Positions 25,411 through 33,630 of a stretch of 64,000 nt of DNA are shown here, one piece after another; within the stretch, counting starts at the first letter, position 1, and the number at the start of each line of letters is the position of its first letter. The stretch lies in contig NZ_NWTG01000008.1 of assembly GCF_002532045.1 (NCBI RefSeq), forward strand, positions 124,001 through 188,000, read 5' to 3'. A model generated the notes under the pieces. It made no database searches, was not told the DNA's origin, and saw only the letters and a list, made by a program, of their open reading frames with translations. A program made the position numbers and the translations under genes. Source of the DNA: Bradyrhizobium sp. C9. GTDB taxonomy: Bacteria; Pseudomonadota; Alphaproteobacteria; Rhizobiales; Xanthobacteraceae.

Positions 25411-26545
25411 GTTTGGCAAATGCGTCGCGATAACCGGCCAGCACGCCCTCGACCATGGCGCTCTGCGAGAAATGTTCGGAAATCCGCTCGCGCAGTCGCT
25501 GCGCGCGTGCCGCGGTCGCCGTGGAATTGTCGAGCGCGGCCTTGATGGCGTCGGCCATCGCACCGGCATTGCTGGGCGCGAACAGCGCGTCGGTGTGCGT
25601 GTCGAAGATCTCCGGGATGCCGCCGACATTGGCGGCGATCATCGGAACACCGGCGGCGCCGGCCTCGATCACCACGTAAGGCATCGAATCGCCACGCGAG
25701 GGAACCACCAGAACGCTGCCCTTCGAGAAGCCGTAGCGCGCCTTGACGTGGCCGATGAAGCGAACGGCATCGGCAAGCGACAGCCGCTTCACCTGCTCCT
25801 TGAGCCGCTCGAACTCCTCGCCGTCGCCGCCGAGCGTCAGCGTCACCGGCTTGCCCTCGGCGCGCAGTTTCGCCACCGCATCGATCAGGAGGTCGGCGCC
25901 CTTGATGCGCCGGAATTCGCCGACATAGGCGACATCGGAGGCGTCGTCGGCCTTGGCGACCGGTTCGAATTCCTCCGACGTGACGCCGTTGAAGACGCAG
26001 CGGACGAGGCCTGAGGGCTTGCCCACGGTGCGCTGGTAGGTGTCGCGGGCAAACGCGCTCTCGAACAGGAACAGGTCGGTGCTGTTCATCAGCGTGCGCT
26101 CGAGCTGGCTGTAGAAGCGGCCCTTCCAGGTGTCGAGCGGATAGTGCAGCGAACCGCCGTGCGGTGTGTAGACCCGGATCACCTTGTCCGATCGCCGCCG
26201 CAGCCGGACATAGGCGCCCGCCTTGGCGCCATGACCATGCACGACATCGGGTTTCAGCTTCCGGATCAGGCCGGCGATATGCGCCCAGACCATGAAGTCG
26301 GCGAAGCGCGGCTCGCGGCGGATAGCCACCCGGTGGACACCGAGCTTGAGGCGCGGTTCGATCTCGGCGAGGACCGCGTCAGCCCGCGTGCCACCGGTCA
26401 GGCTGTCGGCGACGACGCCGACATGGTGGCCACGTTCGATCTGGCCGTTGGCGACATCGAGGATGTGGCGGATGATGCCACCGACCGGGGCACGGACGAC
26501 GTGCAGGATGCGGAGCGGCCGTTCTTGATCTTGATCCTGTGCCAT
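25406..26545 (-). CDS. Glycosyltransferase family 4 protein
   Basis: 379-residue GT-B fold, retaining glycosyltransferase of the GT4/Glycos_transf_1 type. The N-terminal domain opens with LRILHVVRAPVGGIIRHILDV and has a PDVVHGHGAKAGAYVRL stretch. The C-terminal domain has DVAYVGEFRRIKGADLLIDAV, a PVTLTLGGDGEE strand, and the EX7E-type donor site in VLVVPSRGDSMPYVVIEAGAAG. It acts on the cytoplasmic side during assembly of the same glycan as its neighbours. ATG at 26545 lies 3 bases after the stop of the export lipoprotein gene, so these two are clearly co-transcribed. Confidence 0.93.
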   Translation of the reverse strand: MAQDQDQERPLRILHVVRAPVGGIIRHILDVANGQIERGHHVGVVADSLTGGTRADAVLAEIEPRLKLGVHRVAIRREPRFADFMVWAHIAGLIRKLKPDVVHGHGAKAGAYVRLRRRSDKVIRVYTPHGGSLHYPLDTWKGRFYSQLERTLMNSTDLFLFESAFARDTYQRTVGKPSGLVRCVFNGVTSEEFEPVAKADDASDVAYVGEFRRIKGADLLIDAVAKLRAEGKPVTLTLGGDGEEFERLKEQVKRLSLADAVRFIGHVKARYGFSKGSVLVVPSRGDSMPYVVIEAGAAGVPMIAANVGGIPEIFDTHTDALFAPSNAGAMADAIKAALDNSTATAARAQRLRERISEHFSQSAMVEGVLAGYRDAFAKR

Positions 26546-26548
26546 CGA

Positions 26549-27187
26549 TCAGAACCAGCGTTCGCCGACGAAGACGGTGTCACCGGGCCCGATCGGCGTG
26601 CCCAGGGGAACGACGAAGCGGCCGGCGCCCGATGCGTCGGTATGGGTGAGGGTGACCTCGTCGCGCCTGGCGCGCGGCGAGAAGCCGCCGGCGATCGCCA
26701 CTGCGCTCTCGACCGTCATGTTGGGCACGTAGGGATATTGGCCGGGCGCCTGAACTTCGCCGAGGATGAAGAATGGCCGGTAGGATTCGATCTCGACCGC
26801 CACCGAAGGCTCGCGGATGAAGCCGTTGCGCAGCCGTGCCGTGATCTCGGCGGCAAGCCCGCCAGGCGTCCGACCGCGTGCGGGCACCGAGCCGATCAGC
26901 GGCATGGTGATCGCGCCGGCTGCATCGATCGCATAGGAATTGGTCAGGCCTTCCTGGCCATAGACCACGACGCGAAGCCGGTCGCCCGGGCCGAGATTAT
27001 AAGCCTCGCGCGCCGGCGCGGGGTCGGCATAGGCCACGGCCATTGGTGCAGGCGCGGCAAAGGCCGGCTGCCCATACGCCATCGAATCGATGGCCGGATC
27101 GCCGGCGACCGGCGACGTCCGGCCCATGCAGCCCGACAGCGCGAGCGCAGCAATCAGACAAACGAGGGGAGCGCGCAGGTCGCGCAT
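26549..27187 (-). CDS. Polysaccharide export outer membrane lipoprotein (Wza/GumB-like)
   Basis: 212-residue lipoprotein: hydrophobic signal, then lipobox LSGC with Cys20. A Pro/Ala-rich linker follows, then the Poly_export domain (YNLGPGDRLRVVVYG at about residues 70-85, AGAITMPLIGSVPA, GLAAEITARL) and a SLBB-like domain (FFILGEVQAPGQYPYVPNMTVESAVAIAGG). It forms the outer membrane channel with the co-polymerase encoded divergently at 27363. The start at 27187 is supported by the signal peptide, as the open extension to 27271 is not. TTAACCAT lies 42 bases upstream. Confidence 0.92.
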   Translation of the reverse strand: MRDLRAPLVCLIAALALSGCMGRTSPVAGDPAIDSMAYGQPAFAAPAPMAVAYADPAPAREAYNLGPGDRLRVVVYGQEGLTNSYAIDAAGAITMPLIGSVPARGRTPGGLAAEITARLRNGFIREPSVAVEIESYRPFFILGEVQAPGQYPYVPNMTVESAVAIAGGFSPRARRDEVTLTHTDASGAGRFVVPLGTPIGPGDTVFVGERWF

Positions 27188-27362
27188 GTGAGGAATCCCG
27201 CAACAATATCGGCGTCGATTAACGGCACTCATGGTTAACAAACGATGACGGAGCGGTGGTGGCCGCCGCATCCGGCAACTCCTCCGATTAACCCAGCAGC
27301 AACCTTAATGGACTGTAATCGCGGCCATTGAGATGGAATCGCGGCGTCCGCGGGAGTTCGTT
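27188..27362. promoter_or_regulatory. Divergent promoter region with TTAA-rich motifs
   Basis: Shared upstream DNA of the export lipoprotein and co-polymerase genes. It carries four TTAA words in two pairs (27217/27233 and 27288/27305, spaced 12 and 13) and a minus-strand TTAACCAT at 27229-27236. The spacings differ from the N7 of a full CtrA site, so only the half-site is a match. Confidence 0.4.
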
Positions 27363-29699
27363 ATGCGTTTTGCATTCTGGCGTAGAGGCAAGGAAAAGGC
27401 CGCAGTGCAACGGGTGTTGCCGAAGTCTGCGCCGGTTGCCGCCGAGGCCGTTGCGAGGCCGGCTTCTTCGATGTCAGCTCCTGGCAAGCCGGCGCGTCCG
27501 CCGGAGGCGACGGATCTCGATCTGCATGTGCTTGGACGTGCGCTGGCGCGCAAGCGAAGCTGGATCATCGTGCCGACCGTGCTCGTGTTTGCGGTGTCGC
27601 TTGCCGCCGTCAACGTCGTGACGCCGCGCTACAAGTCGGAAGCGCGAATCCTGATCGACAATCGCGAGAATGCCTTCTTGCGCCCGAACGGCGAGCGCGA
27701 CCTGGAGCGCACCTCGCTCGACGCCGAGGCGGTGACCAGCCAGGTGCAACTGCTGCTGTCGCGCGATCTTGCCCGCGATATCATCAAGAAGAACAAGCTC
27801 GCCGAGCGCCCCGAGTTCGATCCGGTGCTGCGAGGCTTTTCGCCGCTGAAGTCGCTGCTGGCGCTGTTCGGCATCGGCCGTGACCCGTTCAGCCTGACGC
27901 CGGAAGAACGGGTGCTCGATTCCTATTACGAGCGCTTCCAGGCCTATGCGGTCGACAAGTCGCGCGTCATGGTGATCGAATTCCAGTCGGAGGATCCCGA
28001 GCTTGCGGCGCGCGTCGCCAACTCGATTGCCGACGGATATCTGGTGTTGCAGCAGGCAGCGCGGCAGGACCAGGCCAAGTCCGCCAGCACCTGGCTGCTG
28101 GGCGAGATCGACAAGCTGCGCAGCAAGGTCGCGGACGCGGATTCGCGGGTCGAGGAATTCCGCTCCAAGTCGAGCCTGTTCGTCGGCACCAACAACATCC
28201 CGTTGTCAAACCAGCAGATGGGCGAGCTGAACACACAGCTCAACAATGCCCGTGCCCTGAAGGCGGACGCCGAGACCAAGGCGCGGCTGATCCGCGAGAT
28301 GCTTCAGGGCGGCAAGCCGATCGAGGCCTCGGAAGTGCTCAATTCCGAGCTGATCCGCCGGCTCGCCGAGCAGCGCGGCACGCTGCGCGCGCAGCTCGCC
28401 GAGCAGTCGTCGACGCTGCTCGACAACCATCCGCGCATCAAGGAATTGAAGGCGCAGATCGCCGACCTCGACCGCCAATTGCGCGAGGAAGCCGGCAAGA
28501 TTTCGCGCTCGCTGGACAACGATGCCCGCGTCGCCGATGCCCGCGTCCAGGCGCAGCAGGCGGGCCTGGACCAGTCGAAGAGGCAGGCGTCGTCGAGCAA
28601 CAGCCAGGACGTCCAGCTCCGCGGGCTGGAGCGTGAAGCCAAGGCGCAGCGCGATCTGCTGGAAGCCTATCTCGCCAAATATCGCGAGGCGACCGCGCGC
28701 GAGAACATCGAGGCGGCGCCGACCGACGGCCGCATCATCTCCCGCGCCACGGTCTCGAACACGCCGGCCTATCCGAAGAAGCTGCCGATCGTGCTGATCG
28801 CGACGCTGGCGACGCTGCTTCTGTCGGCGGGCATCATCATCACCGGCGAGCTGCTGCGCATCTCCGCTCCGGGCGCGGTGGGCCGTGCCTTCGCACCGGC
28901 GGCCGCCGTGATCCGGCGCCGCGAGCCGGTCATGGAGACAGCAACTGTCGACGAGCCGACGCTGACGCTGCCGCCCGAACCCGAGATCGCGTCTCCGCTC
29001 GCACCGGGCCTGTCGCCCCAGCCTGATCTGAGGCCCGAACCCGCAGTTGCATTTGAACCGGCCATCAGCGATCCGCAGCCCGCGCCTACCCGGACGGCCA
29101 ATGAGATCGATGAGCTGGCCGAACGTCTGGTCGCGGCCGGCCCCGCTGCCCACAAGGTTACGGTGCTCGGCCCGGCTGCCGGCGAGAGCGTCACGCTGAC
29201 CGCGCTGACGCTCGCCCGTCTGATGGCGCGTCAGGCCAAGGTCGTGGTGGTCGATCTCGTCGCGTCGTCGCCCGCGTTGACGGCGGCAACCGTCGATCCC
29301 GGCGCGCCCGGCCTTGCCGAGTTGATGCAGGGTGAGGCGACGTTCGCACAGATCATCACCAAGGACCGGCAGTCGCGGGTTCAGATCGTCAGCGCCGGGC
29401 GTCCGGGCTTCGATCGCGCGCATCTGCAATCGCCGCGGCTGGCGCTCGCGATCGACGCGCTGCTCCGGGTCTACGACCATGTGCTGCTCGACGCCGGCAC
29501 GGCCGTCGACCTGCCGGCCGAGCTGCTGACCGCAAAGGCGCAAGCGGTCGTCGTGCCCGACGCCGGAATGACGCAGGATGCCCGCCGCTCGATGGTCGAT
29601 CAGCTCAGGGCCGTCGGCTTCTCCGAGGTGACGATGCTGAGCAAGCCCTGCGCGCCGTCGGAAACGGTCGTGGCGGGGCCGCGCGTCGTGGCGGCCTGA
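27363..29699 (+). CDS. Polysaccharide co-polymerase/transport protein with degenerate tyrosine-kinase domain (Wzc/ExoP-like)
   Basis: 778-residue chain-length/transport protein. Layout: cytoplasmic N-terminus, Wzz domain with first membrane helix (about residues 67-88), a long periplasmic coiled coil with Gln/Arg/Asp-rich heptads (about 210-450), the GNVR-like tail, second membrane helix (about 473-496), a Pro/Glu-rich linker, then a BY-kinase-like domain. That domain's P-loop reads GPAAGES (603-609), with no lysine. The Walker A' region is VVVDLVASSP and Walker B VLLDAGTAVD. There is no C-terminal Tyr cluster. It probably moves and sizes the polymer without kinase activity. ATG at 27363 has GGGAG upstream. 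Confidence 0.88.
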   Translation: MRFAFWRRGKEKAAVQRVLPKSAPVAAEAVARPASSMSAPGKPARPPEATDLDLHVLGRALARKRSWIIVPTVLVFAVSLAAVNVVTPRYKSEARILIDNRENAFLRPNGERDLERTSLDAEAVTSQVQLLLSRDLARDIIKKNKLAERPEFDPVLRGFSPLKSLLALFGIGRDPFSLTPEERVLDSYYERFQAYAVDKSRVMVIEFQSEDPELAARVANSIADGYLVLQQAARQDQAKSASTWLLGEIDKLRSKVADADSRVEEFRSKSSLFVGTNNIPLSNQQMGELNTQLNNARALKADAETKARLIREMLQGGKPIEASEVLNSELIRRLAEQRGTLRAQLAEQSSTLLDNHPRIKELKAQIADLDRQLREEAGKISRSLDNDARVADARVQAQQAGLDQSKRQASSSNSQDVQLRGLEREAKAQRDLLEAYLAKYREATARENIEAAPTDGRIISRATVSNTPAYPKKLPIVLIATLATLLLSAGIIITGELLRISAPGAVGRAFAPAAAVIRRREPVMETATVDEPTLTLPPEPEIASPLAPGLSPQPDLRPEPAVAFEPAISDPQPAPTRTANEIDELAERLVAAGPAAHKVTVLGPAAGESVTLTALTLARLMARQAKVVVVDLVASSPALTAATVDPGAPGLAELMQGEATFAQIITKDRQSRVQIVSAGRPGFDRAHLQSPRLALAIDALLRVYDHVLLDAGTAVDLPAELLTAKAQAVVVPDAGMTQDARRSMVDQLRAVGFSEVTMLSKPCAPSETVVAGPRVVAA

Positions 29700-29710
29700 A
29701 CCTCGTCTCA

Positions 29711-29750
29711 GGAGTGCGATGAAATTCATCGCGCTCCGGCCCTTTATTTT
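29711..29750 (+). terminator. Terminator of the co-polymerase gene
   Basis: 12-bp stem with one G-T pair (29711-29722 with 29726-29737), 3-nt loop, then CCCTTTATTTT. Confidence 0.7.
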
Positions 29751-29800
29751 CGAATGATCGTTTCGGAAAACCGCTTCACGCTTTCCGGATCATGCGCTAG
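29749..29800. repeat. Dispersed intergenic repeat, family A copy 2
   Basis: Same palindromic element as 3437-3491 (GATCGTTTCGGAAAACCG, then CTTTCCGGATCATG). As there, the CTA at its right edge (29797-29799) is the stop codon of the adjacent minus-strand gene, here the MFS transporter. Confidence 0.75.
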
Positions 29801-31125
29801 TGCGCCAGCATCGGCTCGCGCGCTGCCCGCTCGAGCACCGGATCGATCCGCAGCCTGATCGTGACGAGGGCGCCGATCAATCCGACGACCGCGAGCAGCA
29901 GCAGGCCTGCGGTGAATCCACCGGTCAGGTCCTTCAGATAGCCCATCGCGAACGGGCCGGCGAAGCCCGACAGATTGCCGAGCGAGTTGATCGCGGCAAT
30001 GCCGGCCGCGGCCGACGCACCGTTCAGGATGCTGGCCGGCATCGGCCAGAACATCGGCGGCACCGCCGAAACGCCGATCTGCGCGATGCAGAGCAGGCCG
30101 ATGATCAGCACGGGACTGGAGACCAGTCCGGCGAGGCCAATGCCGACGGCGGCGAGCACGAGTGCGCCGGCGACATGGAAGCGCCGCTCACCGGTCTTGT
30201 CGGAATGGCGGCCGAGCAACACCATGCCGACGGCGCCGAACACGAAGGGCAGCGCCGCGATGAATCCGGTCTGGGTGTCGGTGACGCCAAACGCCTTGAT
30301 GATGGTGGGCAGGAAGAACGCGACGCCGTAGCTTGCGGCGTTGAGGCAGAAGTAGACCAGGGCGCAGGCGAGCACGCGCGAGTCGGTAAGCGATTGCATG
30401 ACCGAGATGTGCTCCACGGCTTCCTTCTTCTGCCGCTCGGTCTCAAGGGTGTTCTGCACCCATTTGATCTCGTCGGGTTGCAGCCAGCTCGCCTGACGCG
30501 GGAAGTCCGGCAGCATCGCCAGGACGGCAAAGCCGACCAGGACCGACGGCAGCGCTTCGCAGATGAACAGCCACTGCCACCCGGTCAGACCGCCGCCGGA
30601 CAGGTTGAGCAGCAGGCCCGAGATCGGCGCCCCGATGATGCTCGAGATCGGGATCGCGAGCATGAACAGGCTGATGACGCGGGCCCGATAGATCGTCGGG
30701 AACCAGAGCGTCAGATAGAAGATGATGCCGGGGAAGAAGCCGGCCTCGCAGGCGCCGAGCAGCAGGCGAAGGAAGTAGAAGATCCACTCGCTCGAGAGGC
30801 CGCTCGCCGCGGACATCTGCGGGATGAACGCAAATGCCGCCGAGACGATGCCCCAGCTGATCATGATGCGGGCGATCCAGCGCCGTGCGCCAAACCGCTC
30901 CAGAAGGATGTTGGAAGGCACTTCGAAGAAGAAGTAGCCGACGAAGAACAGGCCGGCGCCGAGCCCGTAGGCGGCTTCGCTGAGGCCAAGCGCCGTGTTC
31001 ATGTGCAGCTTGGCGAAGCCGACATTGACGCGATCGAGATACGCCACGAAGTAACACAGGATGAGGAACGGAATCAGCCGCCGCATCATCTTTCCGACTG
31101 CGCGCTTCTCGACATCGTCGCTCAT
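29797..31125 (-). CDS. MFS transporter, anion:cation symporter (tartrate/phthalate-type) family
   Basis: 442-residue permease with 12 predicted membrane segments, of the ACS family that imports organic anions such as tartrate, phthalate or glucarate. Visible are RRLIPFLILCYFVAYLDRVNVGFA at helix 1 (the DRxNxG motif is typical of the family) and the loop 2-3 motif with FGARRWIARIM. ATG at 31125 has GGAAGGG upstream. The divergent LysR gene at 31418 is the likely regulator. Its stop codon lies in repeat A. Confidence 0.92.
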   Translation of the reverse strand: MSDDVEKRAVGKMMRRLIPFLILCYFVAYLDRVNVGFAKLHMNTALGLSEAAYGLGAGLFFVGYFFFEVPSNILLERFGARRWIARIMISWGIVSAAFAFIPQMSAASGLSSEWIFYFLRLLLGACEAGFFPGIIFYLTLWFPTIYRARVISLFMLAIPISSIIGAPISGLLLNLSGGGLTGWQWLFICEALPSVLVGFAVLAMLPDFPRQASWLQPDEIKWVQNTLETERQKKEAVEHISVMQSLTDSRVLACALVYFCLNAASYGVAFFLPTIIKAFGVTDTQTGFIAALPFVFGAVGMVLLGRHSDKTGERRFHVAGALVLAAVGIGLAGLVSSPVLIIGLLCIAQIGVSAVPPMFWPMPASILNGASAAAGIAAINSLGNLSGFAGPFAMGYLKDLTGGFTAGLLLLAVVGLIGALVTIRLRIDPVLERAAREPMLAH

Positions 31126-31332
31126 CGTTCCCATCCCTTCCGGTTTTTCGATTCGGCGCACGGTCATCGCGCTGTCCGGGCGGCACCTTCGTGCAGCCGC
31201 AGCGGTCCGTCGCCTTGCCCTTGCAAGTATTGGATTCATTGTTGTGTAATCGACCGCCGCGTGACTAATGGCATTTGGGAATGGAGCCACGGCGAAACTG
31301 TCATGATGCACCGCGGTATGAACGCGGGAACC

Positions 31333-31404
31333 CTGGAGCGTTTTCCAGCGAAGTGGATGCCGGTTCGCGGCAGGAAAACGGGTCAAATAGAGTCAAGAGC
31401 CAGG
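31333..31404. repeat. Dispersed intergenic repeat, family B copy 2 (short form)
   Basis: GGAGCGTTTTCCAGCG, then CCGGTTCGCGG and GGAAAACGGGTCAAA. It matches the first 60 bases of the copy at 8062-8165 and lacks the distal palindrome. It lies between the MFS and LysR promoters. Confidence 0.72.
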
Positions 31405-31417
31405 ATGGTGGCGGGCC

Positions 31418-32353
31418 GTGATCAATAATCTGAAATTGCGCCAGTTGCGCCTGCTGGTCGCGCTCGACAGCGAGCGCAAGCTGCAGCTGGCCGCCGAGCG
31501 GCTCAACATCACCCAGTCGGCGGCATCCAAGATGCTGGCCGAGATCGAGGCGGTGGCGCGGGTTCCGTTGTTCGAGCGGACGGCGCGTGGCGTCGAGCCG
31601 ACCGCCTATGGCTCGATCCTGATCCGCGGCGGCAGGAGCGTGCTGGCCGACCTCGACCGGGTCACCAATGAATTCGCGGGTTACCGGTCGGGCGAACTCG
31701 GCACGGTCTCGGTCGGAACGGTCGCCAAGCCCAGCATCGACCTCGTCGTCGACGTCATGCAGTACCTCGGCGAGAAGCTGCATCGCGTGAACATTTCACT
31801 CGATGTCAGCACCAGCCCGCCGCTGGTGGCGCGGCTGCTCGCGCTGGAGCTCGATTTCGTCGTTGCGCGAATACCCGCCGGCGTCGATCCCGGACAGTTC
31901 GACTATCACGAGATCGGCGCCGAGCAGGCCGGCCTGCTGGTTCGCGCCGAGCATCCGTTGGCCGCGCTCGACAGCGTCAATCTGGAAGACACGGTCGACC
32001 TGCAATGGATTTGCCAGCCGCGGGAATCCTTCATGCGCCAGGCGCTCGAGCGGCTGTTCTACAGCCGGGGCATTGCGCCGCCGCAGCGCATGATCAACAC
32101 CGAATCCTTCTCCGCCTCGATCGGAATTGCCGCAGGCATCGACGCGATCGTGCCGGTACCCCTGCTGATCTTCGATCTGCTCGATCCGCAGCGCTTCAAG
32201 ATGCTGCGCATCCGCGACCAGCTGATGCTTGAGAGTTACGGGCTGATCAAGCTGCGCAAGCGCGCGCTGTCGCCGGCCGCGATGCTGGTGTTCGATGCGA
32301 TGATGCGGCTTGGCGTCGAGAGCGGACGGCAGCCGTCCGACAGCGCCGTCTAG
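31418..32353 (+). CDS. LysR family transcriptional regulator (GbpR-like)
   Basis: 311 residues. The N-terminal winged helix is KLRQLRLLVALDSERKLQLAAERLNITQSAASKMLAEIE, a pattern seen in GbpR-type sugar or aromatic acid regulators, followed by the substrate-binding domain from about residue 95 (TVSVGTVAKPSIDLVVDVM). GTG start at 31418 with AGGATGG upstream. It is divergent from the MFS transporter, which it probably controls. The ligand is unknown. Confidence 0.92.
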   Translation: MINNLKLRQLRLLVALDSERKLQLAAERLNITQSAASKMLAEIEAVARVPLFERTARGVEPTAYGSILIRGGRSVLADLDRVTNEFAGYRSGELGTVSVGTVAKPSIDLVVDVMQYLGEKLHRVNISLDVSTSPPLVARLLALELDFVVARIPAGVDPGQFDYHEIGAEQAGLLVRAEHPLAALDSVNLEDTVDLQWICQPRESFMRQALERLFYSRGIAPPQRMINTESFSASIGIAAGIDAIVPVPLLIFDLLDPQRFKMLRIRDQLMLESYGLIKLRKRALSPAAMLVFDAMMRLGVESGRQPSDSAV

Positions 32354-32370
32354 CGTCGCCGCGGGCGTTC

Positions 32371-33564
32371 TCAGCGGAACATGCTGCGCAGGTTCTGCGC
32401 GATCTCGAACAGCGCCGGATTTTGCTTCACGGCGCGCTTGGCGCGGCTGATGGCCGCCAGCGCGCTTGCCGCCGGCTTGCCGCGCAGGCTGAGCGGAACG
32501 AAGCTGTCGACGATCGCCTCGTTGTCCTTGCAGAACAGCCGCTTGTACTCGTCCGAGCCGATGCCGAGGTCAAGGGCGCGGTAGTTCAGGCCGGCATGAC
32601 GATCAATGATGTCGCGCATCAGGATCAGGCCGGGGCTGAACTTGGAATTGGCCGACATCGTGTAGGTGTTGAACATCATCGAGAACCGATGCCCGTCGGA
32701 GACGCCGGCGTAGATCGCAATCACTTCCTCGTCGCACTCCAGCGCGTGGATGTCGATCGCGTAGCCCTGGCCGTCGGCGCGCGGTGCGAGGCAAGCGCTG
32801 CGAATGAACTGCTCGACACCCGGCTCGGCGAACACGTCGGGCAATTTCTGCTCGGCCATGCGTTGCGGCTTGACGCGGAAGAACCAATCTAGGAGGCGGC
32901 AGACGTCGGCACTGTCGGCGGCGACATGATAGCGGTAGCCGGGCAGCGCCTGCAGCTTGCGCTCCTTGCCCTTGAGGCGGCGGCGGAACGAATTGCTGAT
33001 CAGTGCCGCGGGAGCGGCGCCGGGCTCGATCATCAGCAGCGGACACTCGTTCACCGCAGCCTGGTGCGGCAGCAACGCCAGCGGATTGGGCTGGTCCTGC
33101 CAGCGCAGCGGCTGCTGGCACAGCACAAGCGCATCGACGCGGGACCGCTCGGCAATCGAGCTCATCAACGCCGTGATGTCGGCATCGGTTGCGTTGGCGG
33201 CGAAGTCCTTGTCGTACAGCGCCATGTTGAAGGTCGCATGCTTGCCGCCCATGAAGCTCGCGCAGCTCGCACCGAGGCGCTGCTCGACGGCGAGCGGCAA
33301 CAGCAGCAGCGGACGGCGTTCGCTGTCATGGGCCACGACGATGAAGGGCCGCAGGCCCTCGCGCTCGCCGACCTGGCGCTGCCAGTTGGCGAGGAAATCG
33401 AAGCGCTGATAGGGCGTGTAGCTGTGTTGCGGTGTCTCGAGACTGCGCCAGGTCGCCTCGGCGGCCGCGAGATCATGAAAGATGTCGACGCCGGCAACGC
33501 GGATTGCGTTCGGCCATGGTCGCGTCCCCGCCGTCTGGCCTTCAACTGCCGCCGCCATGATCAT
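32371..33564 (-). CDS. CelD/BcsL-type GNAT (FemAB-like) acetyltransferase
   Basis: 397-residue protein with two tandem GNAT-like lobes of the FemAB/CelD type. Recognisable parts: WRSLETPQHSYTPYQRFDFLANW, SFRRRLKGKERKL, then the GNAT_6 core with CDEEVIAIYAGVSDGHRFSMMFNTY, FSPGLILMRDII and LDLGIGSDEYKRLF. Members are found in cellulose and other exopolysaccharide loci and are thought to transfer acyl or amino-acyl groups. The ATG at 33564 is preferred, with a TTG at 33576 as an alternative. It is divergent from the deacetylase-like gene with a 66-base gap, suggesting a shared promoter region and a joint role. Confidence 0.88.
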   Translation of the reverse strand: MIMAAAVEGQTAGTRPWPNAIRVAGVDIFHDLAAAEATWRSLETPQHSYTPYQRFDFLANWQRQVGEREGLRPFIVVAHDSERRPLLLLPLAVEQRLGASCASFMGGKHATFNMALYDKDFAANATDADITALMSSIAERSRVDALVLCQQPLRWQDQPNPLALLPHQAAVNECPLLMIEPGAAPAALISNSFRRRLKGKERKLQALPGYRYHVAADSADVCRLLDWFFRVKPQRMAEQKLPDVFAEPGVEQFIRSACLAPRADGQGYAIDIHALECDEEVIAIYAGVSDGHRFSMMFNTYTMSANSKFSPGLILMRDIIDRHAGLNYRALDLGIGSDEYKRLFCKDNEAIVDSFVPLSLRGKPAASALAAISRAKRAVKQNPALFEIAQNLRSMFR

Positions 33565-33630
33565 CTCGGAACCCAAATTTCTTAAGGTATTAATTTACAG
33601 GTCTCGGCCGCGGCCGACCTTCGCAGGGAA

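Noticed and set aside
28206..29729. 507-codon minus-strand frame opposite the co-polymerase gene
   Set aside because: Arg/Gly/Asp-rich shadow of the real gene, with no plausible domain or start context.
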